A stretch of DNA of 64,000 nucleotides from Psychrobacter immobilis (GTDB lineage Bacteria; Pseudomonadota; Gammaproteobacteria; Pseudomonadales; Moraxellaceae). The stretch spans positions 2,542,001-2,606,000 of the forward strand of contig CAJGZL010000001.1 of the NCBI GenBank assembly GCA_904846145.1, written 5' to 3'. Both the position numbers and the translations under genes were made by a program. The notes beneath the pieces are model-generated. The model had not been told where the DNA came from and did not search any database. It saw only the letters and a list, made by a program, of their open reading frames with translations. Below are positions 27,759-36,171 of the stretch, one piece after another; the first letter of the stretch is position 1, and each line of letters begins with the position of its first letter.

Positions 27759-27805
27759 AATTGACGTTAGCGTGTATTACAGCCCTTAAACTTGAAGGAA
27801 AACTT

Positions 27806-28078
27806 ATGAATAAGTCAGAATTAGTTGATAGCATTGCAGAAAAAAGCGGTTTAAATAAGACTCAAGCTGGTGATGCTTTGAATGCCGTTATGGAAAGTGT
27901 TGGCCAAGCTTTAGAAGCTGGTGACAGCATCTCATTAGTAGGCTTTGGTACTTTTAGCGTAAAAGACCGCAAAGCTCGTACTGGTCGTAACCCTAAGACT
28001 GGTGAAGAGTTGGCTATCCCTGCCAGCAAAGTGCCTAGCTTTAAAGCAGGTAAGAATTTAAAAGAGCGTTTAAACTAA
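27806..28078 (+). CDS. hupB: DNA-binding protein HU-beta
   Basis: The 90-aa product is a typical HU: MNKSELVDSIAEKSGLNKTQ, the DNA arm RKARTGRNPKTGEELAIPAS, and the end VPSFKAGKNLKERLN. HU compacts and bends DNA without sequence specificity. AAGGA about 8 nt upstream fixes the ATG at 27806. Placement directly before ppiD is the conserved gammaproteobacterial hupB context. Confidence 0.96.
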   Translation: MNKSELVDSIAEKSGLNKTQAGDALNAVMESVGQALEAGDSISLVGFGTFSVKDRKARTGRNPKTGEELAIPASKVPSFKAGKNLKERLN

Positions 28079-28170
28079 GCTACTATTGCTAATCGACGCT
28101 TTAGCCTATTTTTGAGAGTAGTGATTTATCGAAAGTAGGTGTTAATAAGCGCATTATTTGTATTTGAATT

Positions 28171-28198
28171 AAAGCACCTTAGCAGAGGTGCTTTTTTT
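28171..28198 (+). terminator. Terminator after hupB
   Basis: AAAGCACCT/AGGTGCTTT stem with a TAGCAG loop and seven Ts. Confidence 0.93.
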
Positions 28199-28439
28199 AT
28201 GGCTAAATATTGAAGCGTGTTGTCAATTGAATCATGCGAACAATTTCTAGTGTTTTGTCGTGAATATTTTGAGTCTAGATCAAAATTCACGTATCATAGA
28301 GCGCGCTAGTAGGACGACTAGCATAGATTTTACTACCACTTTATAGCATACTGACATCTCTTATTTTACCGTTGCCTTGAATGCAAGACTGACTACTGCA
28401 ATGGTTCTCACTATCATAGGTTAAAAAGCAGAATAAATT
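28199..28439. other. hupB-ppiD intergenic region
   Basis: Two inverted repeats are visible: GTGAAT-A-TTTTGA with TCAAAATTCAC (28260-28290) and GCTAGT-AGGACG-ACTAGC (28305-28322). They could be leader structures or operators of ppiD. No clear promoter was placed. Confidence 0.4.
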
Positions 28440-30314
28440 ATGGATAAACTGCGGGATTTTTTGAAGAGCTGGCCTGGTCGCATTTTATTGATCCTATGCC
28501 TATCACCCCTTGCACTGCTAGGGGTAGAAAGCTATTTTGGTGGTTCAGTTGACCCTAATCAAATCGCGCAAGTAGGCGAGGCAAGTATAGGGTTATCAGA
28601 GTACCAAAATGCAGTAAACTCTCGTCGTTCTGAGATTCTAGAACAGCTTGATGATGCCAGTTTACTCAATGAAGATGTGTTGCATCAACAGGTGCTCAAG
28701 GGGCTTGTTGATCGTACTTTGTTGGAGCAGCAAGCGGGCAAGCTTGGGATGACTGTATCTGATGACACTATCAATCGTCTATTGCGCCAAGAGCAAGTAT
28801 TTTTGGATGCTAATGGTGAGTTCTCTAATGATCAGTTCTCAAACTTCTTACGTCAACGTGGCATGAACAAAGAGCAGCTGTTTGCAGAGTTTCGCAATCA
28901 GCTAAGTCTTGATCAGCTTAATGCGAGTATCGTAGGGACGGCTATTTATCCTATGCAAGCGGTCAGTCAACTCATCGGTTTGCAGCTAGAGGCGCGCAAT
29001 CTATGGGTGCATCGTTTTAATTGGCAAGATTACCAAGCTCAAGTAAAGCTGACCCAAGCAGATATCAAAAGCTATTACAATGCTAATAAAGAGAATCTAA
29101 AAAGTGCCGCTATGGTCGATTTGGCTTATATACAGCTAGATCCAGCAACCATCAAGATTGATGAGGTTACTGAAGAGGAAATCGAACAGCAGTACGAAGC
29201 CTACAAACAAAGCTCAGCTGTCGTTGATGAACGCGAGATCAGTCAGATTCTGGTGACGGGTGATGATAGTAAAGCGCGCGCGGATAAGATAAAGGCCCGT
29301 TTGGATAAAGGGGAGGCTTTTGCAGCGGTCGCCAAAAAAGACTCTGATGATCCTTCAGGAGCTGATGGTGGTGCTATTGGTCGTTTTAATCCTGCGGTAT
29401 TCGGCAGTGATGCTGATGCAGTCACTGATGCGTTACAAGGTTTGAGCGTTGGTGATATCAGCGCGCCTATCAAGACCAGCTTTGGTTATCAGATATTTAC
29501 AGTCACTCAAGATAATGGTGCACAAGTGCCAACTATGGAGAGCATGCGCTCTGAGCTTGTCGCTAAAGCTCAAGAATACAAGCGCCAGACTGTGTACGCG
29601 GATAAAGTCACCGCGATCAATGACATGGCGGCTGATGGATTAAGTATCGAAGATATTGCGCAGCAAGAGGCTGTAGCGCTCAAGCGTATCAAGGACTATC
29701 GTAAAAATAACAACACCTCAGTATTATCGCAGCCAGTAGTCATCAAACAAGTTTTTGATGAATTTACTATTCAAGATCAGGCTGTTACGTCTGGGATAGG
29801 GGTTGGTACAGGGACTATATGGGCGCAGCCAAGTAACTATCGTCCTACGCAAACCTTGAGCTTAAAAGCAGCAACACCGCAGATTACGCAGACTTTGTTA
29901 AAAGAAAAAGCCAGTGCCTTAGCGTTCAAAGAGGCTCAAAGTATTGCTGCTGGTATCAAATCGGCCAGCGATATTAATAAACAAGCGGTAAGCTTTCAGT
30001 CTTTGGGTCAGACCAACCGTCAAACGACGCTATTGAGTGAAAAAGAACGTAGTTTGGCATTTAGTCAACAAGCCCCTGCTAACGGCGTGGTGGCTTTGAC
30101 TAGTGTTACAGAAACAGGCGCTACAGTAATTGTTGGTGATCGTATTGAAACCGAGCAACAAGCGCAGCTCTCTGAAGTAGAGCAAGCGCAAACGGCTCGA
30201 ATCATTCGCGATAATTTAGGTCAAGATCAACTACAAGATTATCTAGACTATCTACGCTTAGTCTATAAAGTTGAGGTCAATGAGTCGAATATGGCGGGTG
30301 CACAAGGCCGTTAA
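28440..30314 (+). CDS. ppiD: Periplasmic folding chaperone PpiD (SurA/parvulin family)
   Basis: The 624-aa product has one N-terminal membrane helix (about 14-28, GRILLILCLSPLALLGVE) and a SurA_N-like helical region (about 35-190). A parvulin domain follows at about 260-365 (REISQILVTGDD, KDSDDPSGADGGAIGRF, GYQIFTVTQ), then a long C-terminal helical domain. PpiD is anchored near the SecYEG translocon and helps exported proteins fold. The conserved hupB-ppiD order supports the call. It starts at ATG 28440; the Shine-Dalgarno is weak. Confidence 0.92.
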   Translation: MDKLRDFLKSWPGRILLILCLSPLALLGVESYFGGSVDPNQIAQVGEASIGLSEYQNAVNSRRSEILEQLDDASLLNEDVLHQQVLKGLVDRTLLEQQAGKLGMTVSDDTINRLLRQEQVFLDANGEFSNDQFSNFLRQRGMNKEQLFAEFRNQLSLDQLNASIVGTAIYPMQAVSQLIGLQLEARNLWVHRFNWQDYQAQVKLTQADIKSYYNANKENLKSAAMVDLAYIQLDPATIKIDEVTEEEIEQQYEAYKQSSAVVDEREISQILVTGDDSKARADKIKARLDKGEAFAAVAKKDSDDPSGADGGAIGRFNPAVFGSDADAVTDALQGLSVGDISAPIKTSFGYQIFTVTQDNGAQVPTMESMRSELVAKAQEYKRQTVYADKVTAINDMAADGLSIEDIAQQEAVALKRIKDYRKNNNTSVLSQPVVIKQVFDEFTIQDQAVTSGIGVGTGTIWAQPSNYRPTQTLSLKAATPQITQTLLKEKASALAFKEAQSIAAGIKSASDINKQAVSFQSLGQTNRQTTLLSEKERSLAFSQQAPANGVVALTSVTETGATVIVGDRIETEQQAQLSEVEQAQTARIIRDNLGQDQLQDYLDYLRLVYKVEVNESNMAGAQGR

Positions 30315-30360
30315 TTAGTTAAGCTTAGCTAGGCTAGGCTCTTGAAGCTCAGCCTATAGC

Positions 30361-30393
30361 AAAAAGCCACTACTTTATCGTAGTGGCTTTTTT
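30361..30393. terminator. Terminator between ppiD and purH
   Basis: AAAAAGCCACTA pairs with TAGTGGCTTTTT. A-run and T-run on the two sides suit both the plus-strand ppiD and the minus-strand purH. Confidence 0.92.
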
Positions 30394-30495
30394 AACTTTA
30401 GAATATAGGTTTTACTAACAGAGTTGTCTTAAATCTATGTTTTTAGATCTATGCTCCCAAATTTTTATTCTTAAGTCTATGTTCTTAAGTCTATA

Positions 30496-32070
30496 TTAAT
30501 GACGGAAATGACGCATACCTGTAAACACCATAGCGATACCATGCTCATCAGCGGCAGCGATAGTCTCCTCATCACGCATAGAGCCGCCTGGTTGGATAAT
30601 GGCAGTTATACCTACCTCAGCGGCGTTATCGATACCATCACGGAATGGGAAAAAGGCATCAGAGGCCATTACTGCACCTGTTGTCGCAAGACCTGCGTGC
30701 TCAGCTTTTATAGCTGCGATACGTGCTGAATTGACGCGGCTCATCTGGCCTGCACCAATACCGATAGTACGCTGGTTTTTGCCATAGACAATAGCATTGG
30801 ACTTGACGTATTTAGCCACATTCCAGCTAAATAATAAGTCAGCAATTTGCGCCTCTGTAGGTTGAACATCCGTGACTATTTTGAGCTCATTGACCCCAAC
30901 TCGACCCAAATCTTGCTCTTGAACTAAAAGACCGCCAGTGACACGTTTATAATCAAGCTGAGACTTACGTTGTTCAGGTTTTGGTAAGGTGCCTGATACT
31001 AAGACTCGCACGTTTTTCTTACTAGCCGTTATTTGTAATACGCCCTCTTCAATGCTTGGCGCAATAATAACTTCTACAAATTGGCTATCAACAATGGCTT
31101 TTGCAGTCGCTACTGTCAATGGTGTATTAAAAGCGATAATACCGCCAAAAGAAGACTCAGGATCAGTGCTAAAAGCCGTGCGATAGGCGGCTACTTGGTC
31201 ATGATCTATAGCGACACCACAAGGATTGGCATGTTTGACAATCACACAAGCGGGCGCACTAAAAGTTTTGACGCATTCTAAAGCGGCATCGGTATCAGCA
31301 ATATTATTATAAGATAACGCTTTGCCTTGTAGCTGCTGAGCAGTTGCGATCGAGGCTTGGCTATCGGCTTGGCTATCAATATAAAAAGCCGCTTGCTGAT
31401 GAGGGTTTTCACCGTAACGCAAATCTTGAGCTTTATTGAGCTGAACGTTAAAGGTGCGAGCAAAAGTCTCTGGCTCTTGATTATCATTGACTCGGCTACC
31501 TAAAAAGTTGGCAATCATGCCATCGTATTGAGCCGTATGCTCAAAAGCTTTTACAGCCAAATCGTAGCGCAGAGCAGGAGTAAGCTGAATGCCACCATCC
31601 AATGCTGTTATAACTCGATTATAATCTTTAGGGTCGGTTACGATGCCTACGTGAGCATGGTTCTTCGCTGCTGCGCGCACCATAGTTGGGCCACCAATAT
31701 CGATGTTTTCAATAGCGTCATTCATAGTGACATCAGCGCGAGCGATCGTTTGCGCAAACGGGTATAAGTTGACGACGACTAAGTCAATACGTTCAATGTT
31801 ATGGGCGCTCATGACGTCATCATCCATGCCACGACGAGCTAAAATACCACCATGAATCTTTGGGTGTAAAGTCTTGACACGACCATCCATCATCTCAGGG
31901 AAACCAGTATAATCTGATACCTCTGTGACCGCGACATCGTGCTCTTTTAGCAGCCGATAAGTACCACCAGTTGATAAAAGCTGAAAACCTGATTGGATTA
32001 GCGCTTGTGCGAATTCAACGATACCAGACTTGTTAGACACTGAGAGTAGAGCAAGTGGGGTTGTACTCAT
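30496..32070 (-). CDS. purH: Bifunctional AICAR formyltransferase / IMP cyclohydrolase
   Basis: PurH carries out the last two steps of IMP synthesis. The 524-aa product has the cyclohydrolase domain at the N-terminus ([37 protein letters not shown]). The formyltransferase domain carries the catalytic Lys-His in [10 protein letters not shown] and ends in [12 protein letters not shown] start at the ATG at 32070 ([11 protein letters not shown]), since ten further in-frame upstream residues are not family-like. A terminator-like hairpin sits only 15 nt upstream of the start. Confidence 0.97.
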   Translation of the reverse strand: MSTTPLALLSVSNKSGIVEFAQALIQSGFQLLSTGGTYRLLKEHDVAVTEVSDYTGFPEMMDGRVKTLHPKIHGGILARRGMDDDVMSAHNIERIDLVVVNLYPFAQTIARADVTMNDAIENIDIGGPTMVRAAAKNHAHVGIVTDPKDYNRVITALDGGIQLTPALRYDLAVKAFEHTAQYDGMIANFLGSRVNDNQEPETFARTFNVQLNKAQDLRYGENPHQQAAFYIDSQADSQASIATAQQLQGKALSYNNIADTDAALECVKTFSAPACVIVKHANPCGVAIDHDQVAAYRTAFSTDPESSFGGIIAFNTPLTVATAKAIVDSQFVEVIIAPSIEEGVLQITASKKNVRVLVSGTLPKPEQRKSQLDYKRVTGGLLVQEQDLGRVGVNELKIVTDVQPTEAQIADLLFSWNVAKYVKSNAIVYGKNQRTIGIGAGQMSRVNSARIAAIKAEHAGLATTGAVMASDAFFPFRDGIDNAAEVGITAIIQPGGSMRDEETIAAADEHGIAMVFTGMRHFRH

Positions 32071-32084
32071 AAGAAAATTTCCGT

Positions 32085-32111
32085 AAAAAAAGCCTGACAA
32101 AAGTGTCTGGC
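32085..32111 (-). terminator. Terminator/attenuator between fis and purH
   Basis: On the minus strand GCCAGACA pairs with TGTCAGGC (one A-A mismatch, CTTT loop) and seven Ts follow. It lies inside the purH 5' untranslated region. It ends fis transcripts or attenuates read-through into purH. Confidence 0.75.
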
Positions 32112-32248
32112 GAGGGATGGTTAGCAGCTATCAGTAAGTCATAGCGATGCTGAGCATCATAATAAAACATTTGAGCGCTTTATACAAAACAGGGTTAGCA
32201 TTGAGGCTTATTTGATTGATGAGAAAGTCTTATCAACTATTTATGTCA

Positions 32249-32527
32249 CTACATCAAATCATAAGTTTTTAGTTTTTTGCGTAATGTACCCCGATTTAGT
32301 CCCAAAACTTGGGCGCATTTGGTTTGATTGCCACGGGTCTGTTCGAGTACTACCGTCAATAATGGTAGCTCTACTTGCGCTAAAATAAGCTCATAAAGTT
32401 CGGTCGGCATCTCATCACCTAAAGCGAAAAAATACTCACGTACCGCACGCTCTACATGAACATGAAGAGGCTCAGTAGGATTAAGAATACCAGCACCCTT
32501 ATCTGAGGAAGGGATGTGAGATGTCAT
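32249..32527 (-). CDS. fis: Nucleoid-associated factor Fis
   Basis: Fis bends DNA and activates rRNA and other growth-phase promoters. The 92-aa product has the conserved C-terminal helix-turn-helix (TRGNQTKCAQVLGLNRGTLRKKLK). The N-terminal part is more variable and lacks close similarity to E. coli Fis. It lies in the cluster prmA-DUF3426-fis-purH; the dusB gene that precedes fis in enterobacteria is absent. Confidence 0.95.
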   Translation of the reverse strand: MTSHIPSSDKGAGILNPTEPLHVHVERAVREYFFALGDEMPTELYELILAQVELPLLTVVLEQTRGNQTKCAQVLGLNRGTLRKKLKTYDLM

Positions 32528-32603
32528 AAGCTAATATCCTAAAACCTTAAAGAGTAAATGTAAAGCTGATAGTAAATACATGGCCTCTATAAATACATGG
32601 CCT

Positions 32604-33992
32604 CTAATAAATAGGCTCTATGGTAAAGCTATTAATTTTCTGGGCAGATAAAGGGATTGTAAACATGATACCTAAGCTTTGTTCACCACCAAGCTGACTT
32701 TGGTTACTGAGTAGATAGTCCCCTGGCGTAGCAATAAACTCGCCAAGCAAACCCGCTTCGCTATAAACACTTACTTTAAGATTAGGCAGCAGTTGCGCCT
32801 GCGCGCTGCTATTGACTAATTCAGCCTGTAAGTCACTAAAATCAGCATAGGTATTGACTCTACTGCGTCTGATAGACAGCTGAGTGGTATTGAGAGCCGA
32901 TAAATCAGCATTAGGCAACCCACAAACAACGACTGAACAGATCGCCTGTAAGCGCTTGGCATGTACTGGGTTTTTTATCAGAGTGTTTAGATTGAAGATA
33001 ATATACTGTGCTATTAACAGTAGTATTAGTACCGCGCAACCCGCTATCCATAGTAGGGTAGCAACAGGTGTTGAGGCGGATCTTGAGGCAGGTGCAACCG
33101 TCGGTTGAACGCGATCTAGCATGGGATTGCTATACTGCTGATTTAGAGACGGTTTGTAGTCCAAAATGGTGTTTTTATTGGTTAGTAGATGCGTTAGATG
33201 GGTGACAGAAGGTGACCTATCAGATAAAGACTGCTCCTTTTTAACCAGCTTATTAGTGCTGATTTTTTCATCACTTTTTTGTTGAGCACGGTTATCCGTT
33301 GAGCTTTGTTGGTCAATACGCTTATCATTGGTAGGGTGGCTAACTACCGCGGATCTAGCTGGGGATTTGTCTTTATTGATAACTGCTGAATGTTGTGCAG
33401 GCTTCGCCTTTATCGAGGCGCTAGTAGTAGGTGCTTTTGCGTCAATTGCCGCTGCTGCTGCGACACTAGTCGATGAGGTTTTATTAACTTTATCTATTAA
33501 TTGCTGTTTGCTATTTGCGTGCAAATCATCGTTGTGCGTTGTTTTATTTATTGGGTTCTGCCAAGCATTAAAGCTATCAAGTGCTGCAGCCTCTAAATCA
33601 TGCTCGCCTGAGCGCTGAGTATCTTTAATGTTAGGGCTTTTAACACCCTTTTTATCTGACTTGTTTTTATTTGTCTTTGTGGTGGCTTTAACAGCATCGG
33701 TATTAAGGCCAGTGTCACTGGCAACTCTATATATCACTGAGGCAAAATTATAGCTACCGCGTCCTGCTATATTTTCAATACCATTTTGATTAAAAATGCC
33801 TTTGTTGTTTTCAAAATCATTTTCGAGCATCGCAGGCTGATCATCAGCAGAAACAACGAGATGATCATTGACCAAAAAAACTTGTTGGCATTGACCACAA
33901 CGGCCTTTGACGTCTGCTTGGTCTAATTGTTCTTCTAGAACGTCAAAGAGGCTATAGCATTGAGGACAGCGCGTTTGAATAGACAGGGTCAT
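32604..33992 (-). CDS. Zinc-ribbon and DUF3426 membrane protein
   Basis: The 462-aa product starts with an MJ0042-type zinc ribbon of two CxxC pairs (TRCPQCYSLFD and GRCGQCQQVF). A long Ser/Thr/Lys-rich low-complexity stretch (about 90-300) follows. Then comes one membrane helix (about 312-332, LLWIAGCAVLILLLIAQYII) and a C-terminal DUF3426 domain, likely periplasmic. The function of this family is not known. Such proteins are often encoded beside prmA in non-enteric gammaproteobacteria. The low-complexity middle is probably a disordered cytoplasmic tether. Confidence 0.75.
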   Translation of the reverse strand: MTLSIQTRCPQCYSLFDVLEEQLDQADVKGRCGQCQQVFLVNDHLVVSADDQPAMLENDFENNKGIFNQNGIENIAGRGSYNFASVIYRVASDTGLNTDAVKATTKTNKNKSDKKGVKSPNIKDTQRSGEHDLEAAALDSFNAWQNPINKTTHNDDLHANSKQQLIDKVNKTSSTSVAAAAAIDAKAPTTSASIKAKPAQHSAVINKDKSPARSAVVSHPTNDKRIDQQSSTDNRAQQKSDEKISTNKLVKKEQSLSDRSPSVTHLTHLLTNKNTILDYKPSLNQQYSNPMLDRVQPTVAPASRSASTPVATLLWIAGCAVLILLLIAQYIIFNLNTLIKNPVHAKRLQAICSVVVCGLPNADLSALNTTQLSIRRSRVNTYADFSDLQAELVNSSAQAQLLPNLKVSVYSEAGLLGEFIATPGDYLLSNQSQLGGEQSLGIMFTIPLSAQKINSFTIEPIY

Positions 33993-34165
33993 ATTATTGA
34001 ATCCAAAAAATGCGGCAACGACACCGCTTATCTACTGCTAGTATTTGAAATATTTATATAGAAGACTGTCTTTAATACCATAGATTTAAAAAAGCTAAGT
34101 AGACACGCTTGATACCAATAAGCTTTAACTCACGATCCCATCGTAACAGATGTAATCAATTGTTG

Positions 34166-35107
34166 CTAGTCTGTAAATTTACCTGATAGTCGTTGCCAAT
34201 GCTGATCTTCTTGCGCTGTAAAAGCGTGTTTAGGATCGAGAGAGAAGTAGGGGCTATAAGCGGCACTGACTTGCTCAGTTTGTGATTCAATTAATCCAGC
34301 TAATACAATACGACTATTAGATGCCATCAGAGTGGCAAAGTAAGGTGCTAACGATATTAAGGGCTTCGCTAAAATATTAGCCACCATAACATCAACAGGA
34401 GCGATAGATTGACTGCGACAAAAATCACGAAAGTCATCAGGTAAAAAAGCTTGCAGTTGACTCTCAACTTTGTTGCGTACTGCATTTTGATTAGTAGCTA
34501 GTACGGCTTGTGGATCGATATCTACCGCATAGACTTGTTTTGCACCAAGTAATAAAGCGCCAATGCCTAAAATACCTGAGCCACAGCCATAGTCGATGAC
34601 TATCTTATCCTTTAGGTCTTGCTCAGTGAGCCAATCAAGACATAGCCGAGTGGTCGCATGATAGCCTGTACCAAAGGCTAGGCCTGGATCCATAATGATA
34701 TTAATAGCCTCAGGTTTGGGCGGCTTAATCCAATTAGGCACTATCCATAAGTTATTAGCACATTCAATAGGATGATAATGACTCATCCATTCGCGCTCCC
34801 AGTCCTTGTCTTCAACAGCACTCAACCACAGACGACTGGCATTAACCTCAGCACCAATTTCATGACTTAACTGCTCGATAGCTTGCCGACTACTATTGTC
34901 AGCACTGCTATTTTCAATACTGACATCAAACAAACCTGTAAGTATGACTTCATCCCACAATGGCGACTCACCTGGAAGCGGCTCAAATAAAGGCTGATCT
35001 CCAGCATCATCTAAGGCGATAGATAGAGCGCCTGCCTCTAACAATAATGCTTCTGCAAGATCGACGTTTGCTTTTTCGCATTGTAAGTGCAATTGTTGCC
35101 ATGCCAT
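34166..35107 (-). CDS. prmA: Ribosomal protein L11 methyltransferase
   Basis: PrmA trimethylates L11 at several lysines. The 313-aa product has the small N-terminal substrate domain (MAWQQLHLQCEKANVDLAEA, LLLEAGALSIALDDAGDQPL). Its Rossmann SAM-binding domain shows DPGLAFGTGYHATTRLCL, VIDYGCGSGILGIGALLLGA and the catalytic-pocket NILAKPL. It is 20 residues longer than E. coli PrmA. Confidence 0.96.
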   Translation of the reverse strand: MAWQQLHLQCEKANVDLAEALLLEAGALSIALDDAGDQPLFEPLPGESPLWDEVILTGLFDVSIENSSADNSSRQAIEQLSHEIGAEVNASRLWLSAVEDKDWEREWMSHYHPIECANNLWIVPNWIKPPKPEAINIIMDPGLAFGTGYHATTRLCLDWLTEQDLKDKIVIDYGCGSGILGIGALLLGAKQVYAVDIDPQAVLATNQNAVRNKVESQLQAFLPDDFRDFCRSQSIAPVDVMVANILAKPLISLAPYFATLMASNSRIVLAGLIESQTEQVSAAYSPYFSLDPKHAFTAQEDQHWQRLSGKFTD

Positions 35108-35209
35108 AAAATTACCTTATTTTAAATTTAAAGACTCATAGGAGCGTTTGTTAAAAAGAGCACTGTCTTATTATATTGTCTTATTACATTGTTTTAGCAA
35201 ATATACAGG

Positions 35210-36109
35210 CTAGCGTAGCGCTTGTTTAGCCTCGTTGATGACTCGAGTACTGTTTTGGGCTTGCCCTGACTGCAATATGATTTGCCATAGTGCGCGCCGA
35301 CGACTGCTATCTTCTGATACCACAAGACCACGCCTTGCCATAGCTTCAGCCTTACGCGGTTGGTTCTTTTTCAGTGCCACTTGTGCCAAATAAAAATAAA
35401 CCGCTGATGACTTAGGTGCCATGCGCTGAGCACGGGTAAAGCTGTTCTCCGCAGCGGTTAGTTGCCCTGATTTTAGCTGGTTTATACCTACGTTCATCAG
35501 GTTACGAAAGGCAGGTAAGCTACTGTTATCTGAGGTGCTTTGACGGGTCTGCTGCTGAGAGTTTTGTCGAGCGCGCTCAAGCATCTCGCTATGCGATGGC
35601 ATTGCAGGCATAGATGAGTTACTTGGGCGTTCAGTGATAGCATTATTGGAGCTGGGCTGACTGTACTTTGGATCATAAGGCTCAACTATCGGTTCAGCAG
35701 CTTGCTCAACTTTTTGTTGATATACGGTAGACTCATAGGCAGATTCTGCAGTGCTGATATCGGTGTTGTATTGAACAGTATCTTGACTGGACGGTATATA
35801 AGGTTCTATAGGATAGGTATTGTTCCCAATAGCACTGTTTTGCTCAAAAGTATCATCAGGATAGCTTTCTTGATATTCATCATCTACAGGATAATCATTA
35901 TCTACCGAATCTGCTTGAGGTGTAATCGCTTCATTCTGTGATTCAGCAGCTACTATGACTGTCTGTTTCGATATAGTAGTCGGCAGTGGTGTAGAGCTGA
36001 CAGGCGGAGGTGGCGTCGTTTGACAGGCACTTAGCGTAAGAGCGCCAAACAACGCTAGTATCGATAACTGCCATTTAGAGGACAGCTTGTTACTGTTATA
36101 TTCGATCAT
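35210..36109 (-). CDS. lpoP: TPR lipoprotein, probable PBP1b activator (LpoP-like)
   Basis: The 299-aa product has a lipoprotein signal with lipobox LSAC (Cys near residue 29). A long acidic, Pro/Ser/Gln-rich disordered spacer (about 30-190) follows. A C-terminal TPR-like unit comes last (about 200-295: LMNVGINQLKSGQLTAAENS, VYFYLAQVALKKNQPRKAEA). It sits 62 nt downstream of mrcB on the same strand. In Pseudomonas aeruginosa and Acinetobacter the activator LpoP is a TPR lipoprotein encoded next to PBP1b; that architecture and location match here. The long spacer would let it reach from the outer membrane to PBP1b. Gene name is by architecture and context only. Confidence 0.75.
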   Translation of the reverse strand: MIEYNSNKLSSKWQLSILALFGALTLSACQTTPPPPVSSTPLPTTISKQTVIVAAESQNEAITPQADSVDNDYPVDDEYQESYPDDTFEQNSAIGNNTYPIEPYIPSSQDTVQYNTDISTAESAYESTVYQQKVEQAAEPIVEPYDPKYSQPSSNNAITERPSNSSMPAMPSHSEMLERARQNSQQQTRQSTSDNSSLPAFRNLMNVGINQLKSGQLTAAENSFTRAQRMAPKSSAVYFYLAQVALKKNQPRKAEAMARRGLVVSEDSSRRRALWQIILQSGQAQNSTRVINEAKQALR

Positions 36110-36171
36110 GCCTAAAGCCCCTGACTCTTAGTGTTATTTATGAGCGGATAAACCAAAACGTGTCGTTAATT

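Noticed and set aside
27586..27834. 82-codon minus-strand frame over the hupB promoter
   Set aside because: It is antisense to the hupB promoter and start, with no homology signs.
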